60,915 nt of DNA from QHBQ01 sp038230695 (GCA_038230695.1 JBBRMT010000002.1:1-60915); one strand, 5' to 3'; shown: positions 1 through 11,077, numbered from the stretch's first letter. The notes: generated from the sequence alone by a model not told the origin. Translations and numbers: made by a program.

Positions 1-2
1 AA

Positions 3-647
3 AGCACGGCAACCAGTCTGCGTGGGGAGGAGTTTACCCTGGGCCAGAGCGCCACGCTAGGCCGTGTGGGGGAGAATGAGATTACCCTGCCTGACCGCGA
101 GGTGTCGCGCCACCATGCGCGAATTACCCGTAGCGGCAAGCAATACCAGATCGAGGATCTGGGCAGTCTGAATGGAACATTCATCAACAGTGAGCGGTTG
201 GAGCCGAACCAGCCACTGCTATTGAGCAGCGGTAGCGAGATTAGGCTGGGGCCAACCGCCCGTCTGCTATTCACCGAGGTAGGTGCGACTGTGCCAGCTA
301 CAGAGGCGATGCGCGAGATGCTGATCAACGCGCCAGCCAAAGTGGGGGGCCAGACGAGCCTGCGGTTGGATGAGGCGCGGCGTGAGGTCTGGTTGAACGG
401 CAGTCTAGTCGCGCCGCCATTGTCGCCGGTGCAGTTCAGCCTGCTGCAGCTGCTGGCAAGCGCCCCTGGCCGAGTGTTCACCCGCGACGATATTGCCAAA
501 GAGCTATGGTCGCACTACGAACGTGAGGGGGTGAGCGACGAGGCGATTGACGCAGTGGTAAAGCGGGTACGTGAACGCCTGGCCCTGCTGGAGCCGCAGC
601 TGCAAATTATCGTTACGGTGCGGGCGCATGGGTTCAGGCTGGCGTGA
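3..647 (+). CDS. FHA domain / winged-helix protein (5' partial)
   Basis: The open frame runs off the left edge, so the N-terminus is missing; an internal GTG at 66 lies inside the FHA domain and is not the start. An FHA phosphopeptide-binding domain is visible (LGR followed by LPDREVSRHHARI and DLGSLNGTFINSERL, carrying the GR, SRHH and NGT signatures). The last ~100 residues resemble the OmpR/PhoB-type winged-helix DNA-binding domain (LSPVQFSLLQLLASAPGRVF, then VVKRVRERL and HGFRLA). Known FHA proteins bind phosphothreonine, so this is probably a phosphorylation-responsive transcription regulator; its targets are unknown. Its end overlaps the convergent GlcD gene by 14 bp. Confidence 0.85.
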   Translation, partial: STATSLRGEEFTLGQSATLGRVGENEITLPDREVSRHHARITRSGKQYQIEDLGSLNGTFINSERLEPNQPLLLSSGSEIRLGPTARLLFTEVGATVPATEAMREMLINAPAKVGGQTSLRLDEARREVWLNGSLVAPPLSPVQFSLLQLLASAPGRVFTRDDIAKELWSHYEREGVSDEAIDAVVKRVRERLALLEPQLQIIVTVRAHGFRLA

Positions 648-2034
648 TCTCATCAGGCAACACCTTACCGGGGTTGAGCAAGTTGTATGGGTCGAGGGTG
701 CGCTTGAGGGTACGCATAAGGTCGAGTGCGGCAGCGCCTACCCCGGCTTCGAGATAAGGCCGCTTCAGGCTGCCAACCCCGTGTTCGCCAGAGATCATCC
801 CCCCAAGCTCCAACGCAGCACGGACGATCTGGCTCTCGGCAAGTTTGGCGGCAGCAAGTTGGTCAGGGTCATTAGCATCGAACAGGATGCAGGGATGCAC
901 ATTGCCGTCTCCGGCATGACCGGCCACCGCAATTTTCACGCCAGTGGCGGCAGCGATTTGCTCCACCCGTGCCACCATCTGGGGGATGGTCGAGCGCGGC
1001 ACCACCACATCTTCGACATATAGGTTAGGGGCGGCGGCCACCATGGAGTTGTAGACGTTGCGCCGCGCCAGCCACAGCCTGGCACGTTCCACCTCGTCAG
1101 TGGCAATCTCCACCTGCTGCCCACCGTGCGCCTCGCAGGCTGCCTGCACCCGCCGCAACTCATCCAGCACAGCACCCACCTCGCCGCCATCCTGCTCCAC
1201 CAGCATCATTGCGCCCGCGTTCTGGGGCAGGCCGAGGTGCAGCAAGTTTTCGATCGCGACCAGGGTGGCATGATCCATCAGTTCGATGGTGCAGGGTAGA
1301 ATGCCACTGTGCAACACAGCAGTGACCGCATTGGATGCCGCATCGAGGCTGGTGAACAGGGCGGTTAGCGTGGCTCGCACCGGCGGTTTGGGCAGCAGCC
1401 GTAGCGTCACTTCGGTGATAATGCCCAACGTGCCTTCCGCACCGATGAACAGGTGCATCAGGGCATAGCCAGAAGCCTGCTTGTGTGCCTTGCCACCCAG
1501 CTGCAACACCTGCCCATCGGCCAACGCCACGGTCATGCCCAGCACGTAGCTACGGGTCATACCATACTTCAACGCTCGTGGCCCGCCTGCGTTGACTGCA
1601 ACGTTGCCACCGATGCTGCACCAACTAAGGCTGGCGGGATCGGGCGGATAGAACAGCCCTTGCGCCTCGACCGCCGCTTGCAAATCGCCAGTTACCACTC
1701 CAGCCTGGGCCGTGACGGTCATTGCCGGAGCATCAATCTCGACGATGCGATTGAGGCGGGCGAGGCTGAGAACCAATCCGCCAATGGAGACTGCCCCACC
1801 CGCCAACCCGCTGCCCGCTCCTCGCGTCACTATCGGCAAGCCGAACTTTCCCGCCAGCTTCACCACTGCGGCAACCTCATCGGTATTCGCTGGTTCGACC
1901 ACAATTGCGGGCAAGGCGAAGCCGTCGCTGGCATCGTGGCCCCACTGCACCAGATCGTCGCAATGGACATACTCCGCGCCAATTGCAATGCTTAGTGCTA
2001 CGGTAAGGTTGTTCATGGTAACATCATCAAGCAT
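634..2034 (-). CDS. glcD: GlcD-type FAD-linked oxidase (glycolate / D-lactate dehydrogenase family)
   Basis: A 466-residue flavoprotein of the PCMH/FAD_binding_4 plus FAD-oxidase_C family. The FAD-binding segment is near residue 70 (TRGAGSGLAGGAV), with SIGGNVAVNAGGPRALKYG near 145, and the C-terminal domain has GHAGDGNVHP, SGEHGVGSLK and NLLNPGKVLP. Family members oxidise glycolate, D-lactate or other 2-hydroxyacids. No GlcE or GlcF partner is adjacent, so the acceptor and exact substrate are open. The start at 2034 is preceded by AGAGGCGAG at good spacing; an internal ATG at 2016 lacks this. Confidence 0.9.
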   Translation of the reverse strand: MLDDVTMNNLTVALSIAIGAEYVHCDDLVQWGHDASDGFALPAIVVEPANTDEVAAVVKLAGKFGLPIVTRGAGSGLAGGAVSIGGLVLSLARLNRIVEIDAPAMTVTAQAGVVTGDLQAAVEAQGLFYPPDPASLSWCSIGGNVAVNAGGPRALKYGMTRSYVLGMTVALADGQVLQLGGKAHKQASGYALMHLFIGAEGTLGIITEVTLRLLPKPPVRATLTALFTSLDAASNAVTAVLHSGILPCTIELMDHATLVAIENLLHLGLPQNAGAMMLVEQDGGEVGAVLDELRRVQAACEAHGGQQVEIATDEVERARLWLARRNVYNSMVAAAPNLYVEDVVVPRSTIPQMVARVEQIAAATGVKIAVAGHAGDGNVHPCILFDANDPDQLAAAKLAESQIVRAALELGGMISGEHGVGSLKRPYLEAGVGAAALDLMRTLKRTLDPYNLLNPGKVLPDEITPA

Positions 2035-2138
2035 AATAACTCGCCTCTAGTGGTTGAAAGAAACTGCTGCATTGATTATAACACAAGTTTCTACATCCAA
2101 CAGCGCAGCGGGTGCGCGTCACGTTTTTGCATATCCAA

Positions 2139-2165
2139 CCAGGGCGGACGCAATCCGCCCCTACG
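2139..2165. repeat. PAL-A palindromic repeat
   Basis: CCAGGGCGGA, a five-base loop, then TCCGCCCCTACG. Perfect stem GGGCGGA/TCCGCCC at 2142-2160. It is the first copy of a dispersed family in this window and lies upstream of the aconitase promoter. Confidence 0.8.
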
Positions 2166-2215
2166 CCACACATACGTTGCAAGAATGTGACGCACACCTC
2201 AGCGCAGCGGGCAAC

Positions 2216-2244
2216 TTGACGCAGCCACTAAAGGGGGCTACAAT
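2216..2244 (+). promoter_or_regulatory. predicted sigma-70 promoter for aconitase
   Basis: TTGACG at 2216-2221, a 17-bp spacer, and TACAAT at 2239-2244, about 50 bp upstream of the aconitase start. The next ORF downstream on this strand is acnA. Confidence 0.6.
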
Positions 2245-2295
2245 TATAATCGCGCCCGCAAGGTGTACCGCTCACTTTTGAAAAAGGAGTCAATG

Positions 2296-5094
<2,799 letters not shown>

Positions 5095-5189
5095 GGAAAT
5101 TTGCGGAATGGTGGGCTTTGGCCTGCCCTTCCGCTTGAGGGCAACGTCTATGGTATAACACCCATTCGCTTGTGATGCGGTAAAACCAG

Positions 5190-5233
5190 CATTGTTGGCG
5201 CTGCACCAGTGCGGGCCACCGCCCGCCCCTACG
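5190..5233. repeat. PAL-A repeat, long form
   Basis: Contains GCATTGTTGGCGCTGCACCA followed by the stem GCGGGC/GCCCGC (5211-5226) and CCCTACG. The long left flank recurs in inverted orientation at 31698-31740, showing that the family unit can be about 45 bp. Confidence 0.8.
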
Positions 5234-5259
5234 ATTTATCCATCACCCGCTGAAGATGG

Positions 5260-5271
5260 TATAATATCCCT
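5260..5271 (+). promoter_or_regulatory. -10 element giving a probable leaderless mscS transcript
   Basis: TATAAT at 5260-5265 ends six bases before the mscS ATG (5272), so transcription should start at or next to the start codon. No ribosome-binding site is visible. The same geometry occurs before 31168, 35125 and 47505. Confidence 0.6.
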
Positions 5272-6027
5272 ATGCTTCCTCTTAATCCTGACCAGACAAA
5301 CTTCCTGCTTAATATTGTACGAGCAGTGCTGCTCTTGGCAGTGGTGCTGCTACTGGCCCGCTTCAGCAAGGGATTGCTGCTGCGGCTGGCGAAGCGCGGT
5401 CGCATCAGTGTCAACGTGGCCGCGTTGCTTGGCAACCTGGTGACAATCGGCGTGGTGCTGCTGGGCGCAGTCTTCATCCTGCCCATCTTCGGGGTGGAGT
5501 GGAATGGCTTGCTCACCCTGGTTGGTGCAATTGGCATCGCCATCTCGTTTGCCCTTCAGGACGTGCTACGCAACTTCGTTTCCGGCATCTATATGTTGAT
5601 CGAGCGTCCATTCAAGATTGGCGATGTGATCACTGTAAAGGAAGTTACTGGCACGGTGCAGAGCATCGAGCTACGCACCACTCTGCTGCGTACCGAGGAA
5701 GGCACCCAGGTGATTGTCCCCAACGCCACGGTCTTCACCGAGGTTGTCACCAACCAGAGCGCCTACAATCTGCAACGTCAGGTGGTGGAAATCAGCACCA
5801 CTACGCAAACGCTGGAGCAGATGGTCGGCAAGGTGAACACCGTGCTAAATCGCTTTGACGAGGTAGCCACCAACCCCTCACCGGAGACGAACGTGGTCAG
5901 CATCGAAGGAGTGCGGATGCAGTTGCGGGTGGTATACTGGATCCGACCAGGGAGTAATGTCGCCTCGCAAATTGCCGTGGCTCTGCGCGGCGAGTCCCCC
6001 ACTATTGAGATTAAGCTGCCCTCATGA
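5272..6027 (+). CDS. MscS-family small-conductance mechanosensitive channel
   Basis: A 251-residue inner-membrane protein with three N-terminal hydrophobic segments (about residues 10-30, 45-67 and 72-90). The pore-lining helix is rich in Gly/Ala (TLVGAIGIAISFALQDVLRN). The family beta-domain follows (ERPFKIGDVITVKEVTGTV and LRTEEGTQVIVPNATV). MscS channels release solutes on hypo-osmotic shock. It is slightly shorter than the E. coli protein at the C-terminus. It appears leaderless and overlaps nadD by four bases (ATGA), implying translational coupling. Confidence 0.92.
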   Translation: MLPLNPDQTNFLLNIVRAVLLLAVVLLLARFSKGLLLRLAKRGRISVNVAALLGNLVTIGVVLLGAVFILPIFGVEWNGLLTLVGAIGIAISFALQDVLRNFVSGIYMLIERPFKIGDVITVKEVTGTVQSIELRTTLLRTEEGTQVIVPNATVFTEVVTNQSAYNLQRQVVEISTTTQTLEQMVGKVNTVLNRFDEVATNPSPETNVVSIEGVRMQLRVVYWIRPGSNVASQIAVALRGESPTIEIKLPS

Positions 6028-6620
6028 GTAAGTTGGGCATTATCGGCGGCACCTTCGACCCGCCCCACTACGCGCACCTGGCAATTGCCGAGGAGGCGAG
6101 GGTGCGGCTAGGGTTGGACTACGTGCTGTTCGCCCCCGCCTACGGCAATCCGCTCAAGCAAGGGAGACAGAGCGCCGCGCCCGAACACCGCCTCCGCATG
6201 GTTGAACTTGCAATTGCCGACAACCCCCACTTCGCTGTAACCACCCTTGACTTGCAACCAGGGCCATCATATACCGTCCACCTGCTGCAACGGCTCAAGG
6301 TCGAGTATCCCGCTGCCGAGCTATACTTCATCATCGGCTACGATGCGCTGCGACGGCTGCCCGACTGGTATCAGGCCGCAGAAGTGCTGGAACTGGCATA
6401 CATGATGGCCTCACCTCGCCCAGGCAACAAGCTGGACATTGACGCGCTGGTAGCTCGCTTGCCCACTGCCCGTGAACGGGTGCTACTGCTCGAAGATGGT
6501 CCGCTGCTCGACATCTCCGCTACTGCGCTGCGCGAACGAGTCGGGGCAGGCTTGCCAATTCGCTATCAAACGCCCGATGTTGTGGTCGAATATATCAAAC
6601 AGCAACATCTGTATCGGTAG
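6024..6620 (+). CDS. nadD: nicotinate-nucleotide adenylyltransferase
   Basis: Transfers AMP from ATP to nicotinate mononucleotide in NAD biosynthesis. Length of 198 residues is usual. The nucleotidyltransferase signature GGTFDPPHYAH is at residues 8-18. FIIGYDALRRLPDWYQA occupies the substrate-site region, and ISATALRERV replaces the usual IS(S/A)T-x-(I/L)R motif near the end. The start overlaps the mscS stop codon, so both genes form one short operon. Confidence 0.95.
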   Translation: MSKLGIIGGTFDPPHYAHLAIAEEARVRLGLDYVLFAPAYGNPLKQGRQSAAPEHRLRMVELAIADNPHFAVTTLDLQPGPSYTVHLLQRLKVEYPAAELYFIIGYDALRRLPDWYQAAEVLELAYMMASPRPGNKLDIDALVARLPTARERVLLLEDGPLLDISATALRERVGAGLPIRYQTPDVVVEYIKQQHLYR

Positions 6621-6656
6621 TTATACTTTAGCTCAATCCCACCATTGTCAAAAATG

Positions 6657-6760
6657 TGCTACAATAAGTATCAGCCAGCGAAGGTAACTGGCAAACTAGC
6701 GGGCTATGTAGCCCGATTAGCGGTGTTGACGTGTGGCCTGGGTACGAAAGCAAAGGAGGT
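6657..6760 (+). other. promoter and structured leader upstream of a small membrane ORF
   Basis: An extended -10 TGCTACAAT lies at 6657-6665. The following ~85 nt can fold: GCCAG/CTGGC encloses CGAAGGTAA, then CGGGCTATGTAGCCCG forms a strong hairpin flanked by CTAG and TTAG. It ends in AAAGGAGG at 6752-6759, an ideal ribosome-binding site. I could not assign it to a known riboswitch class. Confidence 0.35.
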
Positions 6761-6768
6761 TCGGTTAA

Positions 6769-6915
6769 GTCGTAACCATCCTCAACATCTTCGTCGCCAT
6801 ACTCGTCTTCGGCGGCCTGCTACTGGTACTCAGGGATGGCTTGCGCGGTCGTCCGGTGATAGGCAAGATACCTTCGTCACCCCCGCCGCCAGCATACACT
6901 ACGGTGGGTATATAA
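6769..6915 (+). pseudogene. small one-helix membrane ORF lacking a start codon
   Basis: A frame of 48 codons ends at TAA 6913-6915. It encodes a hydrophobic helix (ILNIFVAILVFGGLLLVL), then RDGLRGRPVIGKIP and a Pro-rich tail, typical of a small membrane protein. AAAGGAGG sits nine bases upstream, but the codon in the start position is GTC at 6769, and an in-frame TAA directly precedes it. One base change from GTG would restore a start. It is either a decayed gene or uses non-standard initiation. Confidence 0.35.
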
Positions 6916-6951
6916 ATTAGAGGTGCGAAGCAGGCGGGTCGCATATTTCAG

Positions 6952-6978
6952 CCTGGGGCGAACGATGATTCGCCCCAT
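6952..6978. repeat. PAL-A repeat
   Basis: Perfect stem GGGGCGAA/TTCGCCCC (6955-6962 and 6969-6976) with a six-base loop. It lies between the small ORF and the GH8 promoter. Confidence 0.75.
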
Positions 6979-7020
6979 CTTTGTGCTTACCTCAACTTGC
7001 CATCAAGAAGATGTTTGGGT

Positions 7021-7036
7021 GTGGGAGCGTTCCCAC
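7021..7036 (+). promoter_or_regulatory. CelR/CebR-like LacI-family operator
   Basis: GTGGGAGCGTTCCCAC is an inverted repeat. Its core TGGGAGCGTTCCCA (7022-7035) matches the established CelR/CebR cellulase operator TGGGAGCGCTCCCA of actinobacteria at 13 of 14 positions. It covers the expected -35 position of the promoter below, as expected for a repressor that blocks RNA polymerase. A cello-oligosaccharide inducer is inferred. Confidence 0.65.
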
Positions 7037-7041
7037 AGATG

Positions 7042-7050
7042 TGCTATAAT
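7042..7050 (+). promoter_or_regulatory. extended -10 promoter for the GH8 gene
   Basis: TGCTATAAT, an extended -10. The 17-bp-spaced -35 slot coincides with the operator. Its context ATGTGCTATAATA is shared with promoters at 6657 and 52520. Confidence 0.6.
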
Positions 7051-7088
7051 AGCTCCGAACCCAATCAACGCATAGGAGGGCAGCTATA

Positions 7089-8453
7089 ATGAAGCGGGGA
7101 AGATGGCTACAACTGGCAAGTTTGGTCGCAGTTCTGATTGTCGTTGGCATAATCGCGCTTGTCTGGAAGCCAGGCCAGAGTGCGCCTACGTCACAACAGA
7201 GCAACACCGCATCGCAAACTGGGGGTGCGCCTACCGCATCCGCGAATGGAGGAGCAACTGTGCTTGTAGCAAGCAAATACCCATACAACCAGCCGACCAA
7301 CATCAAGTTCCCGCAGGCGGATATTGATACCGCCTGGCACGAGTGGAAGGCGGCCATGATCACCGCGCAGAACGCAGGAGCCGCGCCGCGCCTGCGAGTG
7401 ATGGGCGGCGTTGATATGCAATCCACCACCTCCGAGGGCCAGGGCTATGGCATGATGTTCGCCTCAGTCCTGGATGACCAGGCCACGCTCGATGGACTGT
7501 GGCTGTTCACTGCTGATTATCTGGACAAGCATGGGCTGATGGATTGGCACATAGCTGCCGACCGCACCCGCGCAGGTACTGGCGGTGCGACCGATGCTGA
7601 TGAGGATATTGCGATGGCCCTGGTCAACGCCTGCACCAAGGTGCGACAAGGCGTATGGCCTGCCAGCCCCAACCATATTGATTATTGCAGCGCGGCAAGC
7701 AGCATGATTAAGGCAATATATAACTACGAAGTGGACACACCGGGCTAAAGCAACAACGGTGGGCTGGACAACAACCCCGGCTACGAGCTAATGCCCGGCG
7801 ACCAGTGGAGCATCAGCGCCGATTATCCCCAGGGCATCGTCAACCTATCCTATTTCGCGCCCGCCTACTACAAGGTGTTCGGTAAGTTTACCAACGATGC
7901 AGCCAACTGGGATAATGTGATCAAGCGCAACTACGAACTTGCCAGCGTGGTACAGAGCAAGGCGGGCAACTGCGCCCATCTGGTATCCAACTGGAACACC
8001 TATGCGGGCGACCCGCAAAAGGTAAGCTGGCAGGCCGATAGCTACATGAACTTCGGCTGGGATGGCGCACGCTTCGCCTGGCGGGTTGCGGTAGACCACG
8101 CCTGGTTCAAAGATGCGCGGGCGCAGACCATCATGAACGAGATCGGTAGCTTCTTCGCCAGCGTGGGGGTGGACAGCATCAAAGCTGAATACAAAATGGA
8201 TGGCACCAGCCCCAACACCTACGCCGCACCATTCTTCAACGCCAACGCCGCAAGCGCCATCTGGGCGGCCACCAGCCTCAGTGGCGTAAAGTGCGGTCAG
8301 GCCGACGGCACGGTGAAGAGTACCCCGCAGCAAGCTTTCGATGCGGTGGTAGCCAGCAAGGATACCAGCGCTAGTCCTTACTACAACAACGCCTGGCGGC
8401 TGTTCGCCATGCTACTGATGTCGGGCAACTTTCCTAACTTCAACCAGCAGTGA
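7089..8453 (+). pseudogene. GH8 family glycoside hydrolase interrupted by an in-frame TAA
   Basis: Two consecutive open stretches (7089-7748 and 7749-8453) are in the same frame, separated only by TAA at 7746-7748. Together they form a ~454-residue glycoside hydrolase family 8 enzyme (endoglucanase, licheninase or chitosanase group). Upstream of the stop are a signal-anchor helix (residues 8-26), a Ser/Thr-rich linker, the catalytic-acid motif SEGQGYGM and ATDADEDIAMAL. Downstream are MNFGWDGARFAWRVAVDHAW and the C-terminal helices. AGGAGG (7074-7079) supports the start. Conservation on both sides of the stop means it is recent, a sequencing error, or recoded. The truncated product alone would lack half of the (alpha/alpha)6 barrel. 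Confidence 0.85.
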
Positions 8454-8564
8454 AGCGGCTACTCCGCCTCACCCAACCCCAACGCCATGAGAATTGTAAT
8501 GAATCTAGTATTGCGTACTTGGACACGCGCCCCGCTTCTAAAATGTACTTGAAGAGGCTAACTT

Positions 8565-9404
8565 ATGAAGAGTCAGCCAGAGAGGGGCCAGAATCTTAGC
8601 CTTATATTCGCTAGCCTTGCGGTTGCTCTTATCCTGGCCGTTTTGTTTGCTTGTGATCAGAATAGCCAACTAGCTGACTCCTCCCATACGGCAACCTCTT
8701 TCAATCTGGCAGCAACCCCTGCTGCTAGCGAGATCGATCCTACACCCACCCTGGATGCTAATTGTATGATATACGTTCAAGATCCACCAGATGGGGATCA
8801 TGCGCTTGGTGACGCGGAAATTAAGCGCCACCTGGATTGCCTTGCTACTAAAGTTGCTCTAACCCATGCCCCAACCTGGACACCTGGAGCGCCGCTAACC
8901 GTCATACCTCAGCCTTCGCCAACTCTCCAAATGGACTCCCTAATGCCTTGCGATCATGTCGGTGGTTATACTTACGTTCTTTACACATGTTGGAGAACAA
9001 CTGTGGGCGGGCAGGTGGTAAGCATTGCTTCAGGTGTGGAGTCAGACGGGGATCCCAATCAAGGGGTGATCCTCATTTACGATGCCCCGAACTTCATGTT
9101 CTCCAAGACCGATCCAGATGTCTATCTTACGCCCATAAAAGTAGGCGCGGTCGAGATTACATCGGTGACAGGCACTCAGTTTATGCTTGCACAAGCGGAC
9201 CCTAATCAGATTGGCCCACTGCTATCCGGTGGTGCAACCGTCGTATTCGATATTGCCACAAGGCAGTTTTTGTCCGCACAATGCGGTCAAAATAGTTCTT
9301 CTTGTACCCCAGTTCCAATTGGTACAACCACTCCAGTCAGCACTCCCCAGCCGACCGAGGTAGCGACACCGCCCGTGATGCAGACGACAACTACTGGCCC
9401 TTAA
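8565..9404 (+). CDS. predicted lipoprotein of unknown function
   Basis: A 279-residue protein with a basic N-terminus, a hydrophobic segment, and a lipobox-like LFAC placing the lipidated Cys near residue 29. The rest is Thr/Pro-rich with probable beta strands and several cysteines (DANCMIY, MPCDHVG, YTCWRT, AQCGQNSSSC). It should be exported and anchored on the outside of the membrane. GAAGAGG precedes the ATG. No family is recognised. Codon use is less GC-rich than in neighbouring genes. Confidence 0.7.
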   Translation: MKSQPERGQNLSLIFASLAVALILAVLFACDQNSQLADSSHTATSFNLAATPAASEIDPTPTLDANCMIYVQDPPDGDHALGDAEIKRHLDCLATKVALTHAPTWTPGAPLTVIPQPSPTLQMDSLMPCDHVGGYTYVLYTCWRTTVGGQVVSIASGVESDGDPNQGVILIYDAPNFMFSKTDPDVYLTPIKVGAVEITSVTGTQFMLAQADPNQIGPLLSGGATVVFDIATRQFLSAQCGQNSSSCTPVPIGTTTPVSTPQPTEVATPPVMQTTTTGP

Positions 9405-9415
9405 TCTGATTTTAT

Positions 9416-9886
9416 TCAGCTGTTCGTTGGCAGCAGCCCTTGCAGTTTGCCGCAGAAATACTGCCAGCCCTCGACATGGCTGGCGCGGTCCTTCTGGTCG
9501 CGCTCCGACTCGTTGTAGGGGCCGTGAATAATGGTGATGCGGCAGCCGCCATCGGTTCGGTCGTGCAGCGTGATTTCTACCTCACGGGTGGGCGTGTCCG
9601 GCTCGTGATCCCACTTCCAGGTGAAGGCCACGCTGCGCCCTGGCTCGAAGTCGGTGAAGTGGCCGCGAAGGTGCCAGTCTGGCTCAGGCCAGGTGAGATG
9701 GTAAGCCCCACCATTGCGCGGCTCTACCTCCGCCACTGGCGGCCACCACTGGGTCAGCAACTCCGGCTTGGTCCAGTAGTCGAACATCGCCGCCGGACTG
9801 AAGGCGGCGAAGTCGCCAGTCATAATCAGCGCATCGCGATCGGTCTTCAATTCGATCAGCGGCGCTGGTGCGAGGGTTTCGTCCAT
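9416..9886 (-). CDS. SRPBCC / AHSA1-domain protein
   Basis: A 156-residue single-domain protein of the START-like SRPBCC superfamily, activator-of-Hsp90 ATPase 1 type. Signs are AAMFDYWTKPELLTQWW near the N-terminus, WHLRGHFTDFEPGRSVAFTW in the middle, and the C-terminal helix GWQYFCGKLQGLL. Members bind hydrophobic ligands; the ligand here is unknown. AAAGGAAG precedes the ATG. It lies just downstream of the flavin reductase gene on the same strand and may share its transcript. Confidence 0.85.
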   Translation of the reverse strand: MDETLAPAPLIELKTDRDALIMTGDFAAFSPAAMFDYWTKPELLTQWWPPVAEVEPRNGGAYHLTWPEPDWHLRGHFTDFEPGRSVAFTWKWDHEPDTPTREVEITLHDRTDGGCRITIIHGPYNESERDQKDRASHVEGWQYFCGKLQGLLPTNS

Positions 9887-9902
9887 AGTGGCGGCTTCCT
9901 TT

Positions 9903-10508
9903 CTACTTTGGTCGCTTCATCTCGAATATCTCGTGTGTAGTGGAGTAGCTATCGCCCGCCATGCGTCCGATCGCGTCCAGCGTATGGGGGTTGACCCGCC
10001 CATTGTCGTACAAATCTTCGCGGATGCGGAACTGCACGATTTCGCCAATCACAATGCCCACCTGCTTAGGCGCGTTGCCAACCGTTACCACCTGGTGCAG
10101 AACGCACTCCAGGCTGGTCGGCGACTCGGCTACTCGCGGGGGCTTCACCTTGAGGCTGGGTACGGGGGTGAGGCCGGAGAGGTCGAACTCATCAATATCC
10201 GCCGCGTATTCGCCAGAGGTGAGGTTCATCCGTTCGCCCAGTTCATAGCTAACCGAGTTGACCACGAACTCGCCGGTATCAATGATATTGCGTAGGCTAT
10301 CCTTCGGTTCGCCATCACGGTAGATCATCGAGATGCAGAGCATCGGCGGATTCGAGCCAACCCCGGTGAAGAAGCTGAACGGCGCGAGGTTAAGCGTTCC
10401 GTCGCGGCTGATGGTGGAGACGAAAGCGATGGCACGGGGGACGATGATGCCAATCATCAGTCGGTAAGCATCGCGGGCGGGTAGGTCGCGGGCATCAAGG
10501 TCAATCAC
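9903..10508 (-). CDS. flavin reductase-like (flavoredoxin family) protein
   Basis: A 201-residue FMN-binding split-barrel protein. Recognisable parts are YRLMIGIIVPRAIAFVSTIS, the loop NLAPFSFFTGVGSNPPMLCI, and GEFVVNSVSYELGERMN. Family enzymes reduce FMN with NAD(P)H or bind FMN as electron carriers. The start is GTG, overlapping the upstream gene's TGA by four bases, with AGGAGGG just ahead: clear translational coupling with the zinc-ribbon membrane protein gene. Confidence 0.88.
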   Translation of the reverse strand: MIDLDARDLPARDAYRLMIGIIVPRAIAFVSTISRDGTLNLAPFSFFTGVGSNPPMLCISMIYRDGEPKDSLRNIIDTGEFVVNSVSYELGERMNLTSGEYAADIDEFDLSGLTPVPSLKVKPPRVAESPTSLECVLHQVVTVGNAPKQVGIVIGEIVQFRIREDLYDNGRVNPHTLDAIGRMAGDSYSTTHEIFEMKRPK

Positions 10509-11020
10509 GCGCTTCCCTCCTGTACGTCAGGCGCAGGTATGTTCGTATCACCAGCAGCGGCAGGTTCATCGCTAATATCGTGAGTGACGCGTTCGCGGGC
10601 CTGCTGCAACTGGTCGAGGCCCATCTGGTTGCGGTTGACGTAGCGGCCCGCCAGCGAGAAGCCCGCCACGATGATGATCACCGCCAGCGCCCAACCCACC
10701 AGGCAACCGAGCGCCAGCCGATTGAAGAACAGGCCAATCATGCCGAAGATAAAGAACACCAGCAACCCCAGGCCCACCGAGGTGAAGGTTAGATTGGCGC
10801 AACCGCCTGCCTGAACCTGCTCCGCCCGCACGATCTGCTCGTTCAACTCCTGTACCTGATCGAGATAAGGGGTAAGAGTAAGTGTGCCGCCCTGCTTGTT
10901 GACACTATACTCGCTGCCGCAGCGGGTGCAGACCACGAACTTGATGTTGGTCGGCACCTCCAGGCGGCGTTCGCAGGTTGGGCAACGCATCCTTACTACT
11001 TCGGTATTTTCCATGCTCAT
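10505..11020 (-). CDS. zinc-ribbon protein with two transmembrane helices
   Basis: 171 residues from ATG 11020, chosen because GGGAG lies six bases upstream; the frame is open further 5' but without a site. The N-terminus carries a zinc ribbon (MRCPTCERRLEV then VCTRCGSEYSV, two CxxC pairs). A short helical stretch follows, then two hydrophobic segments (GLGLLVFFIFGMIGLFF and CLVGWALAVIIIVAGF). A cytosolic zinc-binding head on a membrane anchor is inferred; function unknown. It heads a coupled pair with the flavin reductase gene. Confidence 0.75.
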   Translation of the reverse strand: MSMENTEVVRMRCPTCERRLEVPTNIKFVVCTRCGSEYSVNKQGGTLTLTPYLDQVQELNEQIVRAEQVQAGGCANLTFTSVGLGLLVFFIFGMIGLFFNRLALGCLVGWALAVIIIVAGFSLAGRYVNRNQMGLDQLQQARERVTHDISDEPAAAGDTNIPAPDVQEGSA

Positions 11021-11039
11021 AAGTGGCTCCCAACGCATT

Positions 11040-11077
11040 ACGGCACGGCCAAATAGCCGTGCCGTGCTTACATTATA
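11040..11077 (-). promoter_or_regulatory. -10 element and leader hairpin of the zinc-ribbon operon
   Basis: On the minus strand TATAAT (11072-11077) is followed by a perfect 10-bp stem ACGGCACGGC/GCCGTGCCGT with a six-base loop (11040-11065), ending 20 bases before the start codon. The hairpin begins about where transcription should start, so it could be an operator or a 5' stem affecting mRNA stability or translation. Confidence 0.5.

Noticed and set aside
571..1995. Several plus-strand ORFs across the GlcD gene
   Set aside because: They are shadows of the conserved minus-strand flavoprotein and show no domain or ribosome-binding site.
2054..2281. 75-codon plus-strand ORF before aconitase
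   Set aside because: It runs through a PAL-A repeat and the aconitase promoter, and has no ribosome-binding site or recognisable sequence.
6767..6780. Similarity of AAGTCGTAAC to the 3' end of 16S rRNA
   Set aside because: Only about ten bases agree and the flanks do not match; no rRNA is present.
6645..6920. 91-codon plus-strand ORF after nadD
   Set aside because: It starts at the -10 region and reads the foldable leader; the frame with membrane-protein character is a different one (6769-6915).
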